Assembly (NCBI RefSeq): GCF_015477835.1
Contig: NZ_JADLQN010000001.1
Location: forward strand, 496,001 to 560,000
Direction of reading: 5' to 3'
Source of the DNA: Nocardia higoensis
GTDB lineage: Bacteria; Actinomycetota; Actinomycetes; Mycobacteriales; Mycobacteriaceae
DNA length: 64,000 bases
Made by a program: the position numbers and the translations under genes. The notes under the pieces are model-generated. The model was not told the DNA's origin. It saw nothing but the letters and a program-made list of their open reading frames with translations, and searched no databases. Below are positions 62,824-64,000 of the stretch, piece after piece. Position 1 is the stretch's first letter. Each line of letters opens with the position of its first letter.

Positions 62824-64000
62824 TCAGCCGCCCCGCTCGAGTGACAGGCCGGCATCGCGCCAACCGATGACGCCCCCGTCCAGGCTCGCGGCGTCGTAGC
62901 CCGCTCGACGGGCGAGCACCGCGAAGCGCAGGGCGATGTCCCCCACCGGGCAGACGAAGACGATCGGGCGGGAGCGGGGGAACGGCATGCCCTGGGCGAT
63001 CATGTCGTCGAGCTGGTCGTCGCGGATGTTCACCGCGCCGGGCACGTGCCCGATGCGGTAGGCCATCGCGCCCCTGGTGTCGACGATCGTCAGGCGTTCG
63101 TCGCGATCGCGCCGCTCGAGCTCGACGGGGGCGACCCGGGGGATGGTGGCGAGTTCGGCGTCGGTGGGCGGCGCGGGCCGATCGCGACCGCCGAACAGTT
63201 CCGGGCGGCGCTTGCGCAGATACGACAGATACGGCTCGAGCCGGTCGCAGACGATGAACACCGCGACCAACGGGTCGCCAGGGCCGCGTCCGGACGGATC
63301 GTGCGCGCGAAGGGCCGCGAGCGTCGCCGCGTAGGCCGCGCCGCTGGTGGGCCCGGCGAGCACGCCGTGGGTGGTGGCCAGGGTCAGCGTCGCCTCGATG
63401 GCGTCGGCGGATTCCACGGCCGTGATCCGGTCGTAGAACTCCGGCTGGAACAGTCCCACATCCCACATCTCGGTCTCGGAGCGGATACCGGGTATGAAGT
63501 CCGAGCGCGCCGACACCACACCGATGGCGCACAGATCCGGATTGCTCTTGCGCAGATACGTCGCGGCGCCGCGGGTGGATCCGGTGGTGCCCAGGCCGCC
63601 GACGAGATAGTCGACGCGCTCGATGCCGCTCGCGGCGAGATCGTCGTGGATCTCGCGACCGGTACCGGCCCAGTGCGCTTCGATGTTCTTCTCGTTGGTG
63701 TACTGCGACAGATGATGGAACCTGGCGGGTTCGGCGGCCAGCATCGAGTCGATGACGGCGTAGACGTCGTTCGGAGTGGTCGGGTCCGGGCACTCCGACA
63801 GCCCGGGCAGCTCCACGATCTCGGTACCGAGCAGGCACAGCAGATCACGCACCTCGGTGACTCGGATCCGGTTGGTGATCGCACGCAGACCGATGCCCTC
63901 CATCGCGGCGAGCACCCGCAGCGATTTGGCGGTATTGCCGCTGGAAGCCTCGATGAGCGCGCGGCCCTCGGTGCGCAGTCGAGGCAGCTCGTCGTACAGC
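62824..64000 (-). CDS. PLP-dependent cysteine synthase-like enzyme fused to rhodanese (partial)
   Basis: The gene runs off the window, so its start and the Schiff-base Lys are not seen; 392 residues are visible. The fold-type II PLP part shows EASSGNTAKSLRVLAA (substrate/phosphate Asn loop) and DYLVGGLGTTGSTRGAATYLR (phosphate-binding loop), as in cysteine synthase/CBS enzymes. The last 110 residues are a rhodanese domain: RLTIVDTRGAMAYRIGHVPGAVNI and VFVCPVGDIALRFAVLARRAGYDAASLDGG with an active-site Cys. The fusion suggests sulphur transfer from or to a cysteine-like substrate. Confidence 0.85.
   Translation of the reverse strand, partial: LYDELPRLRTEGRALIEASSGNTAKSLRVLAAMEGIGLRAITNRIRVTEVRDLLCLLGTEIVELPGLSECPDPTTPNDVYAVIDSMLAAEPARFHHLSQYTNEKNIEAHWAGTGREIHDDLAASGIERVDYLVGGLGTTGSTRGAATYLRKSNPDLCAIGVVSARSDFIPGIRSETEMWDVGLFQPEFYDRITAVESADAIEATLTLATTHGVLAGPTSGAAYAATLAALRAHDPSGRGPGDPLVAVFIVCDRLEPYLSYLRKRRPELFGGRDRPAPPTDAELATIPRVAPVELERRDRDERLTIVDTRGAMAYRIGHVPGAVNIRDDQLDDMIAQGMPFPRSRPIVFVCPVGDIALRFAVLARRAGYDAASLDGGVIGWRDAGLSLERGG

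Overview
The window is GC-rich actinobacterial chromosome (GTG starts, GTGA/ATGA gene overlaps, IdeR-type iron boxes). Gene content points to the order Mycobacteriales, most likely Nocardia or a close relative. The strongest argument is order: two CorC/CNNM transporters, guaB1, an M56 peptidase, a BlaI repressor, a hotdog thioesterase, ureABC, ureFGD and ndh occur here in the order and orientation I recall for Rv1841c to Rv1854c of Mycobacterium tuberculosis. Here that block is opened by lineage-specific insertions (12.1-21.2, 22.9-24.2 and 27.2-35.6 kb). The genus is an inference; no rRNA or marker gene is present.

Left flank (1-5.9 kb): decayed mobile DNA. An IS256-type transposase gene is split by an antisense group II intron fragment, next to a beheaded tyrosine recombinase. 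Then come a four-repeat hemopexin-like protein, a secreted protein with a glycine-rich membrane segment, a small zinc-ribbon protein, an IS3 remnant and a 33-residue hydrophobic small ORF ending at a clear terminator.

Centre (5.9-39.8 kb): a hotdog protein, a glycosylase-annotated family protein, two CorC-like transporters, guaB1, a FAD/Rieske oxidoreductase divergent from a UdgX-type uracil-DNA glycosylase, a 1549-residue CtpI-like P-type ATPase, a DEAD-box helicase, a BlaR/BlaI-like pair with an operator, and an iron-boxed unknown gene. The urease genes follow, split between structural ureABC and accessory ureFGD by 8.6 kb. That insert carries two MerR systems with readable 19-bp-spacer promoters, an aldo/keto reductase, a VOC protein, an O-methyltransferase, a TetR/MFS efflux pair with two tandem operators, and an unusual Pro/Trp-periodic membrane protein. 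ndh closes the block.

Right part (39.8-64 kb): a beta-lactamase-like serine hydrolase, a translationally coupled recC-recB-recD operon, an amidohydrolase/nucleoside hydrolase pair, a CoA-transferase divergent from a type II thioesterase, a DUF2784-like protein with an 18-bp tandem repeat, a zinc-ribbon SDR fusion without the usual catalytic tyrosine, an acyl-CoA dehydrogenase with a TetR regulator, a LigC ligase with a LigD-type polymerase domain, a cold-shock protein, a TetR regulator, and a PLP-enzyme/rhodanese fusion that runs off the window end. I saw no tRNA, rRNA or CRISPR array.
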